The translations under genes and the position numbers were made by a program. 64,000 nucleotides of DNA from an uncultured Marinococcus sp. Lineage in GTDB: Bacteria; Bacillota; Bacilli; Bacillales; Marinococcaceae. The stretch's first letter is position 1, and each line of letters starts with the position of its first letter. Location of the stretch: assembly GCF_947493875.1 (NCBI RefSeq), contig NZ_CANLSU010000002.1:186001-250000 (forward strand). The letters are read 5' to 3'. The notes under the pieces were generated by a model. The model saw nothing but the letters and a program-made list of their open reading frames with translations, was not told where the DNA came from and searched no databases. Positions 34,806-43,120 of the stretch are shown here, one piece after another.

Positions 34806-35430
34806 AGGTATGAAGCGCGTGAGTGGCTAGTGTATTCAGGTAGTCCTTCATTGTCTGTTCAAGGCTCCGGTTATATAGAATCGCAGCCGGGTGATAGATC
34901 GGAAAAATATTGTAATGTTCCTTCGTCCAGATGTACGAGTTGGCCTCTTCGTTCCACTGCTGCACTGGATGCGTTTGAATTCTGCCGGTCACATCACCGA
35001 GTCTGGGGCTTTTCCCGAGCAGCCGCTGATAGGCGATTTTTCCCATCGGCACAAGCCACTGCGGCTGCACCTGGGAAATTTCATAGTCCAGCACCGGGGC
35101 ATGCGCCTGAATTTCCTTCTGATTCGGCGTACGGTTGTATTTCCGACGTACCCCGGCTCTCGTCTGTCCCCATTTGAACGGGCGGCTGCGCACGGCGCTT
35201 GTCACATAAATATCATCGCGCTTGATATTCAAGTCTTCGAGGTACGAGTCAAAAATGACTCCTGCCCTGCCGCTGAAGGGGATGCCGTTATGAATTTCAG
35301 TTTCGCCCGGAGCTTCCCCCACAAACATGATCGTGGCATCCGCAGGTCCGGCGCCCGGCAGAAACCCTTCACAGTCAAATGGTTCAATCCGTTCGTGGGC
35401 GAGTTGTACTAAAGAAGCAGGCAGCTGCAT
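34804..35430 (-). CDS. Uracil-DNA glycosylase-like protein 1, no Fe-S cysteines
   Basis: 208 residues from the ATG at 35430 (AAAAAGGATG upstream). Family-4/5-like fold: motif 1 is MFVGEAPGETEIHNG, the middle has NRTPNQKEIQAHAPVLDYEI, and motif 2 is FPIYHPAAILYNRSLEQTM. In known family-4 enzymes four cysteines hold a 4Fe-4S cluster; here CRPP reads SRPF and the Cys after NRxP is Ala (AHAP). Only one Cys remains near the start (FDCEGF). A basic insertion (about residues 83-97) sits between those motifs. The likely role is excision of uracil or another damaged base. A paralogue lies at 47938. Confidence 0.82.
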   Translation of the reverse strand: MQLPASLVQLAHERIEPFDCEGFLPGAGPADATIMFVGEAPGETEIHNGIPFSGRAGVIFDSYLEDLNIKRDDIYVTSAVRSRPFKWGQTRAGVRRKYNRTPNQKEIQAHAPVLDYEISQVQPQWLVPMGKIAYQRLLGKSPRLGDVTGRIQTHPVQQWNEEANSYIWTKEHYNIFPIYHPAAILYNRSLEQTMKDYLNTLATHALHT

Positions 35431-35532
35431 AGTTATCATCCTTTTTGTGGTTTCTTTGTCCCTAATAGGTTTGTACCCGAAATGGCGAGGAATAATGAGT
35501 ATAAGACCAATTTTGAGCAGGGAGGCAGCAGC

Positions 35533-36681
35533 ATGAAACCGTCCGATCAATATTTTTTCCCGACGTATGAAGAAGCAAGAAGAGCTTTCCGAAAGAGAAG
35601 CACCGACGTGGCGGCGGTCTGGCCGGAGACTTCGCTGACCCAGTATGCTGTTGGAAAGCCGGAAAATAATAACACGACCGATATTATTGCAGCGGACGCC
35701 AAATACCACTCAAGCACGATGATTGTAGTCACCACCGGTGTACACGGAATTGAAGGATATGCCGGGTCGGCGCTTCTGCAGCTGTTTATCGATGAGTATA
35801 TAACGCAGCTGAATCCGAACACCACCGGGATACGCCTTGTGCATGCCGTCAATCCATGGGGGATGAAAAACCGGCGGCGGGTGAGTGAAAACAACGTGGA
35901 CCTGAACCGTAACTTTATTAAAGACTGGAGCAGTGTGCCCGCTTCACTGAACGAGCGTTTCGAAAAAGAAAAGAAGCACTTTGTGCCGGAGGGGCCAGTG
36001 AAAAGCTGGAAAAAACAGCGCAGCGACCTGCTGGGCGCTCTCGGGGCAAAGGTGTTTAAGCGCGGTGTCTCCGGGCTGGAAAAAGCGGCAACGATGGGAC
36101 AGTACCAGTATCCGACCGGTATTTTTTACGGCGGAGCAGCTTATGAAGAGCCGGTGGAAAAGCTGTTGTCACGCATGGATGAATGGGTAAAGGAGTATGA
36201 AACGGTCGTCCATATTGATATTCATACCGGGCTTGGGCCTGCTGAACAGCTGTGGCTGCAGGTGCCTTATTCAGATCCGCGTAAGGAAAAAGAGCTTCAA
36301 AAACAGTTCGCGCACACTGAGGTAAACGATGTGCAAAAAACGGACGTGCGGGAAATCAAAGGTGAGGATGCGGAATATGTGAAGGACGTCTACAGCCGGA
36401 GGTATCCGGATAAGTATGTCTTCTCCTGCCTGCTGGAGTTTGGCACGATCGGCAACCGGCTGCCTGACCAGATGAGAGCGCTCGATATTGTCGTGCATGA
36501 AAACCAGTACTACTGGTACGGGGCAAAAAAAGAAGCAGACGCCCGTGAACTGCAGAAGGAATTTCATCAGCTGTTCGACCCGCCGGAGGAAAGCTGGAGA
36601 CAGGCCGTGCTGAAGAAGGGCAAAGCAGGCTTTGATCTCTTGCTTGAAAAAGAAGCTGGGATGCAGCTCGTTAAAAAATAG
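35533..36681 (+). CDS. DUF2817 M14-like zinc carboxypeptidase
   Basis: 382 residues from the ATG at 35533 (AGGGAGGCAG upstream). Zinc-site pattern of the M14 fold: His-x-x-Glu in TTGVHGIEGYAGS near residue 75, substrate-binding ENNVDLNRNF near 120, and the third ligand in HIDIHTGLG near 235. A late Glu in FSCLLEFGTIGNR fits the catalytic base. No signal peptide, so it is cytoplasmic, where it may trim peptides or amide conjugates. The physiological substrate is unknown. Confidence 0.85.
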   Translation: MKPSDQYFFPTYEEARRAFRKRSTDVAAVWPETSLTQYAVGKPENNNTTDIIAADAKYHSSTMIVVTTGVHGIEGYAGSALLQLFIDEYITQLNPNTTGIRLVHAVNPWGMKNRRRVSENNVDLNRNFIKDWSSVPASLNERFEKEKKHFVPEGPVKSWKKQRSDLLGALGAKVFKRGVSGLEKAATMGQYQYPTGIFYGGAAYEEPVEKLLSRMDEWVKEYETVVHIDIHTGLGPAEQLWLQVPYSDPRKEKELQKQFAHTEVNDVQKTDVREIKGEDAEYVKDVYSRRYPDKYVFSCLLEFGTIGNRLPDQMRALDIVVHENQYYWYGAKKEADARELQKEFHQLFDPPEESWRQAVLKKGKAGFDLLLEKEAGMQLVKK

Positions 36682-36789
36682 CCAATGGATAGAAGCGGGG
36701 CATGCAGCGTATTCGAAAACAGAATCTTTTGCGGCAGCAAACGATCGTATAATAGGGATAAGATCATTTTTCAAATAAGGAGGAAGAGC

Positions 36790-37440
36790 ATGGACAGCTC
36801 ATCCATTGCGCCGTTAATCGACAGCTTTAAGGAATTATTTCCAAGGGAGACCTCATTCGCAGCTGCGAGTACAGATGCGTTCATCTACTACAAGCCGAGC
36901 CGGTCGGTCGACCTGTCTATTACCCCAGGAGACAGAATAGTACAGGATACGGTCAGCTACCATTCCCTGGTCCGGGAAAAGAAAACTTCCCGTCATGTGA
37001 GCAGTCACGTATTCGGCGTCCCATACTACGGAACGTCGGTGCCAATTATTCAAAAAAATGAACTCGTCGGCTGTTTGACCGCAATTACCGTGCCCGGCGA
37101 AGCCCCGGAAGAGCTCAAAATATTGACGATGCAGCATGAAAATGGATGGAAGCCCATTCCCTACAGCGACGTTTCCTATATGGAGGCATATGAGCGGAAA
37201 ACATGGCTGCAGACGAACGAGGGCAGGGGCACAAACAAATTTACGCTGCACCAGCTGGAATGGCTGCTGCCGGAGGATACGTTCATCCGCTGTCACCGTT
37301 CTTTCATCGTGAATATAAACAAAATCCGGGACATTCAGCCGGATTCACATTCCACCTTTACGCTCATTATGGATGAAGGGTCCCGCGTGCCGGTTGGCCA
37401 GACGTATGCAAGCAGCTTCCGGTGGCGGCTGCAGTTCTGA
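36790..37440 (+). CDS. LytTR-type transcriptional regulator
   Basis: 216 residues from the ATG at 36790 (AAGGAGGAAG upstream). Residues about 115-216 form a LytTR DNA-binding domain: IPYSDVSYMEAYERKTWLQT, LLPEDTFIRCHRSFIVNINK and VPVGQTYASSFR. The first 110 residues look PAS-like (HVFGVPYYGTSVPII, ELVGCLTAITVP) and may sense a small molecule. No receiver domain is present, so it is a one-component regulator. It is co-directional with and 110 bases before the CoA-transferase gene, its likely target. Confidence 0.85.
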   Translation: MDSSSIAPLIDSFKELFPRETSFAAASTDAFIYYKPSRSVDLSITPGDRIVQDTVSYHSLVREKKTSRHVSSHVFGVPYYGTSVPIIQKNELVGCLTAITVPGEAPEELKILTMQHENGWKPIPYSDVSYMEAYERKTWLQTNEGRGTNKFTLHQLEWLLPEDTFIRCHRSFIVNINKIRDIQPDSHSTFTLIMDEGSRVPVGQTYASSFRWRLQF

Positions 37441-37550
37441 TTCATTCGCATATATGCTGGTTTATTCATGAATAACGGTCGTTTGTGCATAATTGAAAGA
37501 ATCTTATGACATATCCTGCTACGCTGTACAAAAAGAAATGAGGGTTTACC

Positions 37551-39068
37551 GTGAACAATAAACTCCAGCAGGTGCTCCGGCACAACGATCTGAAGGAACG
37601 TATTGTTGATAGTGAAACAGCAGCAGGGTGGATTAAGGATGGAATGACCGTGGGTCTGAGCGGGTTTACACGTGCAGGAGATGTAAAAGCTGTGCCCGGG
37701 GCTCTTGTGGAAAAAGCGAAGCATGAAGATTTCTGCCTTGACGTTTATACTGGCGCTTCGCTCGGTTCGGATACGGATCAGATCATGGCTGATGCCGGCA
37801 TTGTTTGTAAGCGATTACCTTTCCAGGTGGAGCAGCGGATGCGCGAAGAGATCAACCAAGGTAATATTTCGTTTATTGACCAGCATCTGTCCCACACTGC
37901 AGAAGGCGTGCGCCATGGATCGCTGAACCGCATTGATGCTGCAATTATAGAAGCAGCAGCAATCACCGAAGAAGGATGGCTCGTGCCTTCCACTTCAGTA
38001 GGCAATTCGGCGGTTTTTGCAGAAGAGGCTGAGATGATTATTGTGGAATTGAATACAGCCCAGCCTGCCGAACTGGAAGGGATGCACGACATTTACCATA
38101 TGGGCCGCCAGGGAGAAAGAGGTCCGATCCCACTAAGGGACGTAGAGGACCGGATTGGCACCACTGCCATACCTGTGGACCCGGAAAAAATCCAGGGAAT
38201 CATCATCACGAATGAACTGGACTCGCCGTCCACCGTTACCAGCCCGGATGAAACGACAAAGACAATGGCCGGACACCTGATTGATTTCTTGAAAAATGAA
38301 TACGGGCACGAAAATGCTGAAAAAGAGCTTCCTCCGCTGCAGTCCGGCATCGGCACAGTAGCAAACGCTGTGTTTCACGGGCTGCTGGATTCAGAATTTA
38401 CGAATCTGGAGGTGTACTCCGAGGTGCTTCAGGACGCCGTGTTTGACCTGATGGACGCTGGCAAAGTCCGGTTTGCTTCCGGCTGTTCTATTACTCTTTC
38501 CGGGGAGAAGATGAACGAAGTGTTTCCGAAGCTTGCAGATTACCGGGATCAGCTGGTCCTGCGTCCGCAGGAATTGTCCAATCATCCGGAAATCATCCGT
38601 CGCCTCGGCCTGATTTCCATTAATACGGCCCTCGAAGCAGATATTTACGGCAATGTTAATTCGACTCATGTAAATGGTACGAATATGATGAACGGCATTG
38701 GCGGTTCCGGTGACTTCGCCCGCAACGCCCGCACAGCTATTTTCGTAACAAAATCAATTGCCAAAAACGGCGATATTTCCAGCATAGTGCCGTTTGCTTC
38801 CCATGTGGATCATACGGAGCACGACGTCGATATTCTCGTAACGGAGCAGGGCTTTGCTGACCTCCGGGGACTTGCCCCGCGGGAGAGGGCTGCAGAAGTT
38901 ATTCAGCACTGCGCGCATCCGCTTTACCAGGAGCAGCTGTGGAGCTATTTTCAGCGTGCCTGCGAGGAAGCCGGCGGCCAGACGCCGCATCTGCTGGAAG
39001 AAGCCTTCTCCTGGCACGTGCAGATGCAGAAGGAAGGAACGATGCGGGAGGCTGCAACGAAAATCTAA
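37551..39068 (+). CDS. Acetyl-CoA hydrolase / succinate CoA-transferase family
   Basis: 505 residues, starting at GTG 37551. Family I CoA-transferase of the acetyl-CoA hydrolase/succinyl-CoA:acetate type (Ach1, AarC, ScpC). N-terminal VGLSGFTRAGDVKAVP, oxyanion loop GIGTVANAV, catalytic Glu in LEVYSEVLQDAVFDL, and GIGGSGDFARNA with LVTEQGFADLRGLAPRERA all match. It exchanges CoA between acetate and succinate or propionate, or hydrolyses acetyl-CoA, linking acetate overflow to the TCA cycle. The LytTR gene upstream probably regulates it. Confidence 0.92.
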   Translation: MNNKLQQVLRHNDLKERIVDSETAAGWIKDGMTVGLSGFTRAGDVKAVPGALVEKAKHEDFCLDVYTGASLGSDTDQIMADAGIVCKRLPFQVEQRMREEINQGNISFIDQHLSHTAEGVRHGSLNRIDAAIIEAAAITEEGWLVPSTSVGNSAVFAEEAEMIIVELNTAQPAELEGMHDIYHMGRQGERGPIPLRDVEDRIGTTAIPVDPEKIQGIIITNELDSPSTVTSPDETTKTMAGHLIDFLKNEYGHENAEKELPPLQSGIGTVANAVFHGLLDSEFTNLEVYSEVLQDAVFDLMDAGKVRFASGCSITLSGEKMNEVFPKLADYRDQLVLRPQELSNHPEIIRRLGLISINTALEADIYGNVNSTHVNGTNMMNGIGGSGDFARNARTAIFVTKSIAKNGDISSIVPFASHVDHTEHDVDILVTEQGFADLRGLAPRERAAEVIQHCAHPLYQEQLWSYFQRACEEAGGQTPHLLEEAFSWHVQMQKEGTMREAATKI

Positions 39069-39075
39069 AGTCAGG

Positions 39076-39212
39076 AAGCGAAGCCTAATAAGCATCCGCT
39101 TTGTATACGTGGGCCGGGAGACGATTACGGCCAGGGCTCCAACAAGCGCAGCAAAAAAGACAGCTTCTACTGGTACCAGAACGTGATTCAGACGAACGGG
39201 GAGGAGCTTTAA
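39076..39212 (+). pseudogene. Remnant of family 1 6-phospho-beta-glucosidase C-terminus
   Basis: After the CoA-transferase stop, one frame gives RFVYVGR (39097-39117), and a shifted frame from 39120 gives DDYGQGSNKRSKKDSFYWYQ and then NVIQTNGEEL with a stop at 39210-39212. This is the conserved end of GH1 6-phospho-beta-glucosidases (typically YGFIYVDRD...KSFYWY...I..NGE.L). About 40 of some 470 residues survive, with a one-base frame change between the two pieces and no start or catalytic residues. It is a decayed gene end left by deletion; the terminator after it was probably its own. Confidence 0.72.
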
Positions 39213-39234
39213 AAATAAGATATCATTCATTTGG

Positions 39235-39269
39235 CTAAAGCCGGGGCGGGCGCTCCGGCTTTAGTTTTT
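39235..39269 (+). terminator. Terminator after GH1 remnant
   Basis: CTAAAGCCGGGGC/GCTCCGGCTTTAG, 13 pairs with a GGGC loop, then TTTTT. It now serves the CoA-transferase transcript. Confidence 0.9.
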
Positions 39270-39358
39270 GCTGCTGGCATTGGCATTTTCGTTTAAGTGT
39301 GGGAAAGTAATGAAAAGTGGTTTGAAGCACCATTAAAACGTTCGGAAGGAGTGGAAAA

Positions 39359-40472
39359 GTGAAAACCCAATATATTTGCAGCGAGTGCGGAACGATTCAC
39401 CCGATCACCCTGACTATCTGGAAATGTCCCTCATGTGGAGGCGTGCTGGATCTTTTAAAAGAAACGCCCTCCGTAAATCCCGGGGTGTGGAAGGGCTATC
39501 CGTTTTCCATCTGGCGGTATGCGGAATCGATGGCTTTTCCGGCGGAGACACGGCCATGGGAGGCCGTGTCCATGGGAGAAGGCCAGACTCCGTTGGTTCA
39601 GTTATTTCCGGGGAGTTCTGAGGTCTACGTTAAAGTGGATTACATGATGCCGACGTTATCGTTTAAAGACCGCGGCGCGGCGGCATTGATAACAAAAGCA
39701 AACGAGCTGGGCGCAGAAAAAGTAATCGCGGACAGCAGCGGCAACGCCGGCACCGCTATAGCCGCCTTTGCCGCCCGGGCAAATATCGAATGCGACGTAT
39801 ACGTCAGCGCGAAGACGTCACCGAAAAAGGTAGATCAAATTCAGGCCCACGGAGCCGGAATTCAAAAAATCCTTGGGACGCGGGAAGAGGTAGCTGCAGC
39901 CGCCCAGCGCGCAGTCGAACAGGAGCAGGTGTTTTATGCAAGTCATGTGTATAACCCGTATTTTTTTGAAGGCACCAAATCATATGCGTATGAAATATAT
40001 GAACAAACAGCTCGGGCGTGCGCCTGAAACCGTGATTGTCCCAGTAGGAAACGGTACACTTCTGCTAGGAGTTTACTACGGTTTTCAGGAGCTGCTCGTT
40101 AATAATCTGATCAGCCATATGCCGAAAATCGTAGCAGTGCAGGCTGCCAACTGTGCCCCGCTCGCCCAGGCATATGAAATGGGAGCTGAAATAGCAGAAG
40201 CAGCGCCTGCGGAACCAACACTTGCAGAAGGAATCGCGATCGCCGCTCCGGCGCGCTCAGCCCAAATTCTAAAGGCTGTTCGTCAAACAAACGGCACGTT
40301 TATCCGGATTGCGGAAGAAGAAATATTGAGCGCGAGGGAGGCCCTGGCCGGCAGAGGATTTTATGTAGAAATTACTTCAGCAATTAACTACGCAGGCTGG
40401 TTGCAGTACCGAAGTGAAGAATACGAAACCGTGGTTATTCCTCTCTGCGGAGCAGGGATTAAATCTTCGTAG
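39359..40472 (+). pseudogene. Threonine-synthase-like PLP enzyme split by frameshift
   Basis: Reading frame 1 from GTG 39359 gives an N-terminal zinc ribbon (CSECGTIHP...WKCPSCGG), the PLP lysine in TLSFKDRGAAA and SSGNAGTAIAAFAA, and runs to YEIYEQ, then hits a stop at 40025-40027. The same protein continues in the next frame as LGRAPETVIVPVGNGTLLLG and on to VVIPLCGAGIKSS (stop 40470-40472). The break is within GAACAAACAG at 40001-40010, where one extra base (or four) shifts the frame. Restored, it would be about 370 residues, near normal for this threonine synthase-like fold type II group. It is a recent mutation, a sequencing error or, less likely, programmed shifting. Confidence 0.85.
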
Positions 40473-40509
40473 CAGGATTTATGCTGAATATTTCTGTAGA
40501 CAGAAAGGT

Positions 40510-40785
40510 TCAGGCAAACCATGCCCAATAAGCGGCAAGCAGCAGGGGAATGGCGGTTACACAGGCAGCCATAATGATAAGGTGTTTAATTTTTAGAGCG
40601 ATAGCTAAAAGAAGGGCAAACAGGCTGAAAATCGGACCCAAAGCAAGGAGTCCAAGAATCCCAAATCCTGTGTTATAGGGATAGTATGCCTGCCAGAAGT
40701 CATTTGGGAAAATGAGAGGGAGCAGCACTATAACCCCGGTAAGAATGAGCAGCCAGTTGAAAAAGTAAGCAATTTTGGCGAGCAA
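40510..40785 (-). CDS. Small membrane protein, 91 residues
   Basis: Starts with TTG at 40785, supported by AAAGGAG eight bases upstream. Two long hydrophobic segments (about 5-26 and 42-66) and a third at 68-90, with a polar NDFWQAYYPYNTG loop between the first two. I do not recognise the family. It converges on the broken threonine-synthase gene. Confidence 0.55.
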   Translation of the reverse strand: MLAKIAYFFNWLLILTGVIVLLPLIFPNDFWQAYYPYNTGFGILGLLALGPIFSLFALLLAIALKIKHLIIMAACVTAIPLLLAAYWAWFA

Positions 40786-40902
40786 ATATTTTAGCTCCTT
40801 TAAATTTTTATGGGAATAGAATAACGTGCAGTAAAAGTACAGCGGTTTGCTAATTTTTTAAGTATTGGCTGCAATTAATTTAACGAACGAAGGTGTTAGT
40901 TT

Positions 40903-41112
40903 ATGAGTGAGAAAATGAAAGAATATAAAGGTAAGGTTGTAATTATAGATGGTGTAAAGATGACAGGTCTTACCAATCAAGAGGAAACAAAAGATCTGCA
41001 GGAAGAAGAAAATGTTACTGTCCAAATTTATTCGAAGGATGAGATAAACACGCTTATAAACGAAGCTTTCAATAAATATGATAACACGTTCAAAAATTTG
41101 GTTGATCGGTAA
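40903..41112 (+). CDS. Hypothetical protein, 69 residues
   Basis: A charged, soluble protein: a lysine-rich start (SEKMKEYKGKVVIIDG), an acidic middle and a helical end INTLINEAFNKYDNTFKN. CGAAGGTG precedes the ATG. AT-rich codon use matches the surrounding pocket rather than the flanking genes. Not recognised; it may be a small accessory gene brought in with the acetamidase gene. Confidence 0.45.
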   Translation: MSEKMKEYKGKVVIIDGVKMTGLTNQEETKDLQEEENVTVQIYSKDEINTLINEAFNKYDNTFKNLVDR

Positions 41113-41157
41113 AGATGTATAATTAGTCATATTAAAGTAGCTTAAATTACAGAACAA

Positions 41158-41184
41158 GACCTCCGAAATTGATCTTCGGAGGTC
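41158..41184 (+). terminator. Hairpin after 69-residue gene
   Basis: GACCTCCGAA/TTCGGAGGTC, ten perfect pairs, loop ATTGATC, but only GATAATAG follows, so termination would be weak. Confidence 0.5.
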
Positions 41185-41276
41185 GATAATAGCAAAGTGG
41201 GTTTTCCAATGAAACTTAATGAGCGAATATTTCCCAATGGGTAACATCACTCAGGATATAAAACGTTGAGGGTCTA

Positions 41277-41311
41277 AAGAACCAGCAGAAGATTAATTTC
41301 TGCTGGTTCTT
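41277..41311 (-). terminator. Terminator of surface acetamidase gene
   Basis: AAGAACCAGCAGAA/TTCTGCTGGTTCTT, 14 perfect pairs with a seven-base loop; read on the minus strand it ends TTCTTTAGACC. Confidence 0.75.
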
Positions 41312-41315
41312 GGCT

Positions 41316-42695
41316 TTAAACAGATCGTTTCTTTTGGAATAGCCATAAACCACTTCCAAAGGCAAGTAACGTTCCTAAAAGTATATATAGAATAGTATTT
41401 GTGGAAGTATCAGGAAGTTCACCTCCACTTTCTTCCGATTCAGTATGTGCTGTTTCTTCTGCCGGCATTTCATCCTGATTTATTTTTTCATCAAAGTGGG
41501 CTTTTTGGATAAGCGCATGAATGCCTTTTGTCTTGTCTACTACTTGAGAAACTTCATAATCTGTTGCAGCACTTAGATAAGCGTAAGCTTTTGCTCTATC
41601 CATTCCAAGCTCTTCAGATAGAAAATCGATAGACTCTCTTGTGGATTCTTTCATGGCTTCATCCAAATCTTCATCCAGTCCAATAGGAATCCAATAATCA
41701 TCTGTTTCTCCAAATGGTTGATCAAATGCGTCATTTTCTCCAGGAATGCTCTCTTCGCCATCTTCTAACACAGTTAATCGAAAAGTGCCTCTAAGGGACC
41801 CTTCAAGAGCAGTTAAAGCTACTTCTCCGTCTCCTTGGGCAAAGTGAGGATCTCCGGTATAAAACATAGCTCCCGCCACTTCTACAGGGAGATAAAGGGT
41901 GGAGCCGACCCCGAGTTCATTGATATCGATATTACCACCCGTTTCACTTGGGGGAACAGAGTTTACATACTCATCGGTATCTGAAGCAACTCCCATTAAG
42001 CCCATAAATGGGTCGATAGGAAAATATACGTCTTCGCCTGGAATCTCTGCCATCCACTCGCCATTTCTTTGTTCTATTGGGGTGAATGTTGATACGTTAT
42101 TATACAGTTCAGGGTTTTCCGCGCTGGCTCCTTCCTCTGGGCCTTCATTCTCCGGAAACTCGTCTGGGAGCGCTCCTTTATAATGACGATTGGAAATGAC
42201 TCCGTAAGGCACTCTAGGTGTTAATGACATAACTTCTACTTTTAATACGTCGCCCGGTTCGGCTCCTTCTACTTCGACTGGTCCGGTCACCACGTGAGGA
42301 CCATGATCTTCAAAGTCGTGTTCGATATTTGAAGCTGTTATTTCCTTGGCTTCTTCGAGCACCTGATCTTCCTCAATACCATGCTGGCTAAAATATTCTA
42401 CTGGGTCTCTCCCCTGATCTTCAAGTATCCCTTCATGAGAAACAGTATCGAAAGTGACAGTTTCGCCTGATTGAATACTTTCAACCGCCTGGCTTTCACG
42501 GTTAGGCAAATCTCCCCAATGAATATTGTCTACTGAAGAAGGCACATAATATTCGCCTTCTGCTTCTTCAGCATCAATTTCATTTAATGGAAAATCTGGT
42601 GTCTCCTCAGCATGTGCAGTTGTGCCAAAGGCAGGCATGGCAGCTAAAATTCCTGCGGTAGTCAAAACCCCTAGTCTTCTTTTTACATTCTCCAA
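41316..42695 (-). CDS. Cell-wall-anchored acetamidase/formamidase homologue (LPDTS)
   Basis: 459 residues. A signal peptide (basic start, hydrophobic 8-24, cleavage likely after AHA29) is followed by an acetamidase/formamidase domain with ASNIEHDFEDHGPHVVTGPV, GDVLKVEVMSLTPR and the family hallmark FYTGDPHFAQGDGEVA. The C-terminus has LPDTS at 428-432, a hydrophobic span and QKKR, a sortase signal; LPDTS is the form used by the B. subtilis sortase YhcS. Residues about 405-427 are an acidic Glu/Ser spacer. The usual enzymes are cytoplasmic, so a surface form is unusual. It would hydrolyse amides such as formamide outside the cell. The start is AATTGGAGAATG-like with weak spacing, ATG at 42695. 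Confidence 0.88.
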   Translation of the reverse strand: MENVKRRLGVLTTAGILAAMPAFGTTAHAEETPDFPLNEIDAEEAEGEYYVPSSVDNIHWGDLPNRESQAVESIQSGETVTFDTVSHEGILEDQGRDPVEYFSQHGIEEDQVLEEAKEITASNIEHDFEDHGPHVVTGPVEVEGAEPGDVLKVEVMSLTPRVPYGVISNRHYKGALPDEFPENEGPEEGASAENPELYNNVSTFTPIEQRNGEWMAEIPGEDVYFPIDPFMGLMGVASDTDEYVNSVPPSETGGNIDINELGVGSTLYLPVEVAGAMFYTGDPHFAQGDGEVALTALEGSLRGTFRLTVLEDGEESIPGENDAFDQPFGETDDYWIPIGLDEDLDEAMKESTRESIDFLSEELGMDRAKAYAYLSAATDYEVSQVVDKTKGIHALIQKAHFDEKINQDEMPAEETAHTESEESGGELPDTSTNTILYILLGTLLAFGSGLWLFQKKRSV

Positions 42696-43028
42696 TTAAA
42701 TCCCCCCATGTGGCAATATAGCCATTACTTTATCAAAAAAGTAATAGTGAAGGGATTTTTTGTAAGAAAATGTACGCAAGATTTTACGTATTCGGTAATT
42801 TATATTGCAACATATTATCTAAGAAAATTGAGTACTAACATTGCTTTGAATCTAAATAAAAAGGCGCCCACAGTGGTGGACGCTATTAACAAATTATAAG
42901 TTTGATTTATAAACGTTTTCTTCTTTCATGACGAATATAATATTTTTTTCGTTATTTGCAGAGAATTGAAACTAGAATAGCAAAATATTCAAATATCTTT
43001 ATTGGTAAAAAAGGTTTTTAGGAAATAG
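42696..43028. other. AT-rich gap without a supported gene
   Basis: Very AT-rich, with no ORF bearing both a ribosome site and plausible protein composition. A weak hairpin GCGCCCAC/GTGGACGC lies at about 42863-42882. The region upstream of the acetamidase gene must hold its promoter, but I cannot pick one out. Confidence 0.5.
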
Positions 43029-43079
43029 AAACTCACCTCCGGCTAGAACGCTTTAACTTCGCATCGGAGGTGAGTTTTC
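43029..43079 (-). terminator. Terminator after Old Yellow Enzyme gene
   Basis: AAACTCACCTCCG/CGGAGGTGAGTTT, 13 pairs around a 23-base loop. The T-rich flanks work for the minus-strand flavoenzyme gene. Confidence 0.7.
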
Positions 43080-43120
43080 TTATCCTTTATCTAATTCTCA
43101 TTGCAAGCCGGATAAAAATA

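Noticed and set aside
42708-42899. A 63-codon plus-strand reading frame in the AT-rich gap
   Set aside because: No ribosome site, composition typical of translated AT-rich intergenic DNA, and it starts inside the upstream region of the acetamidase gene.
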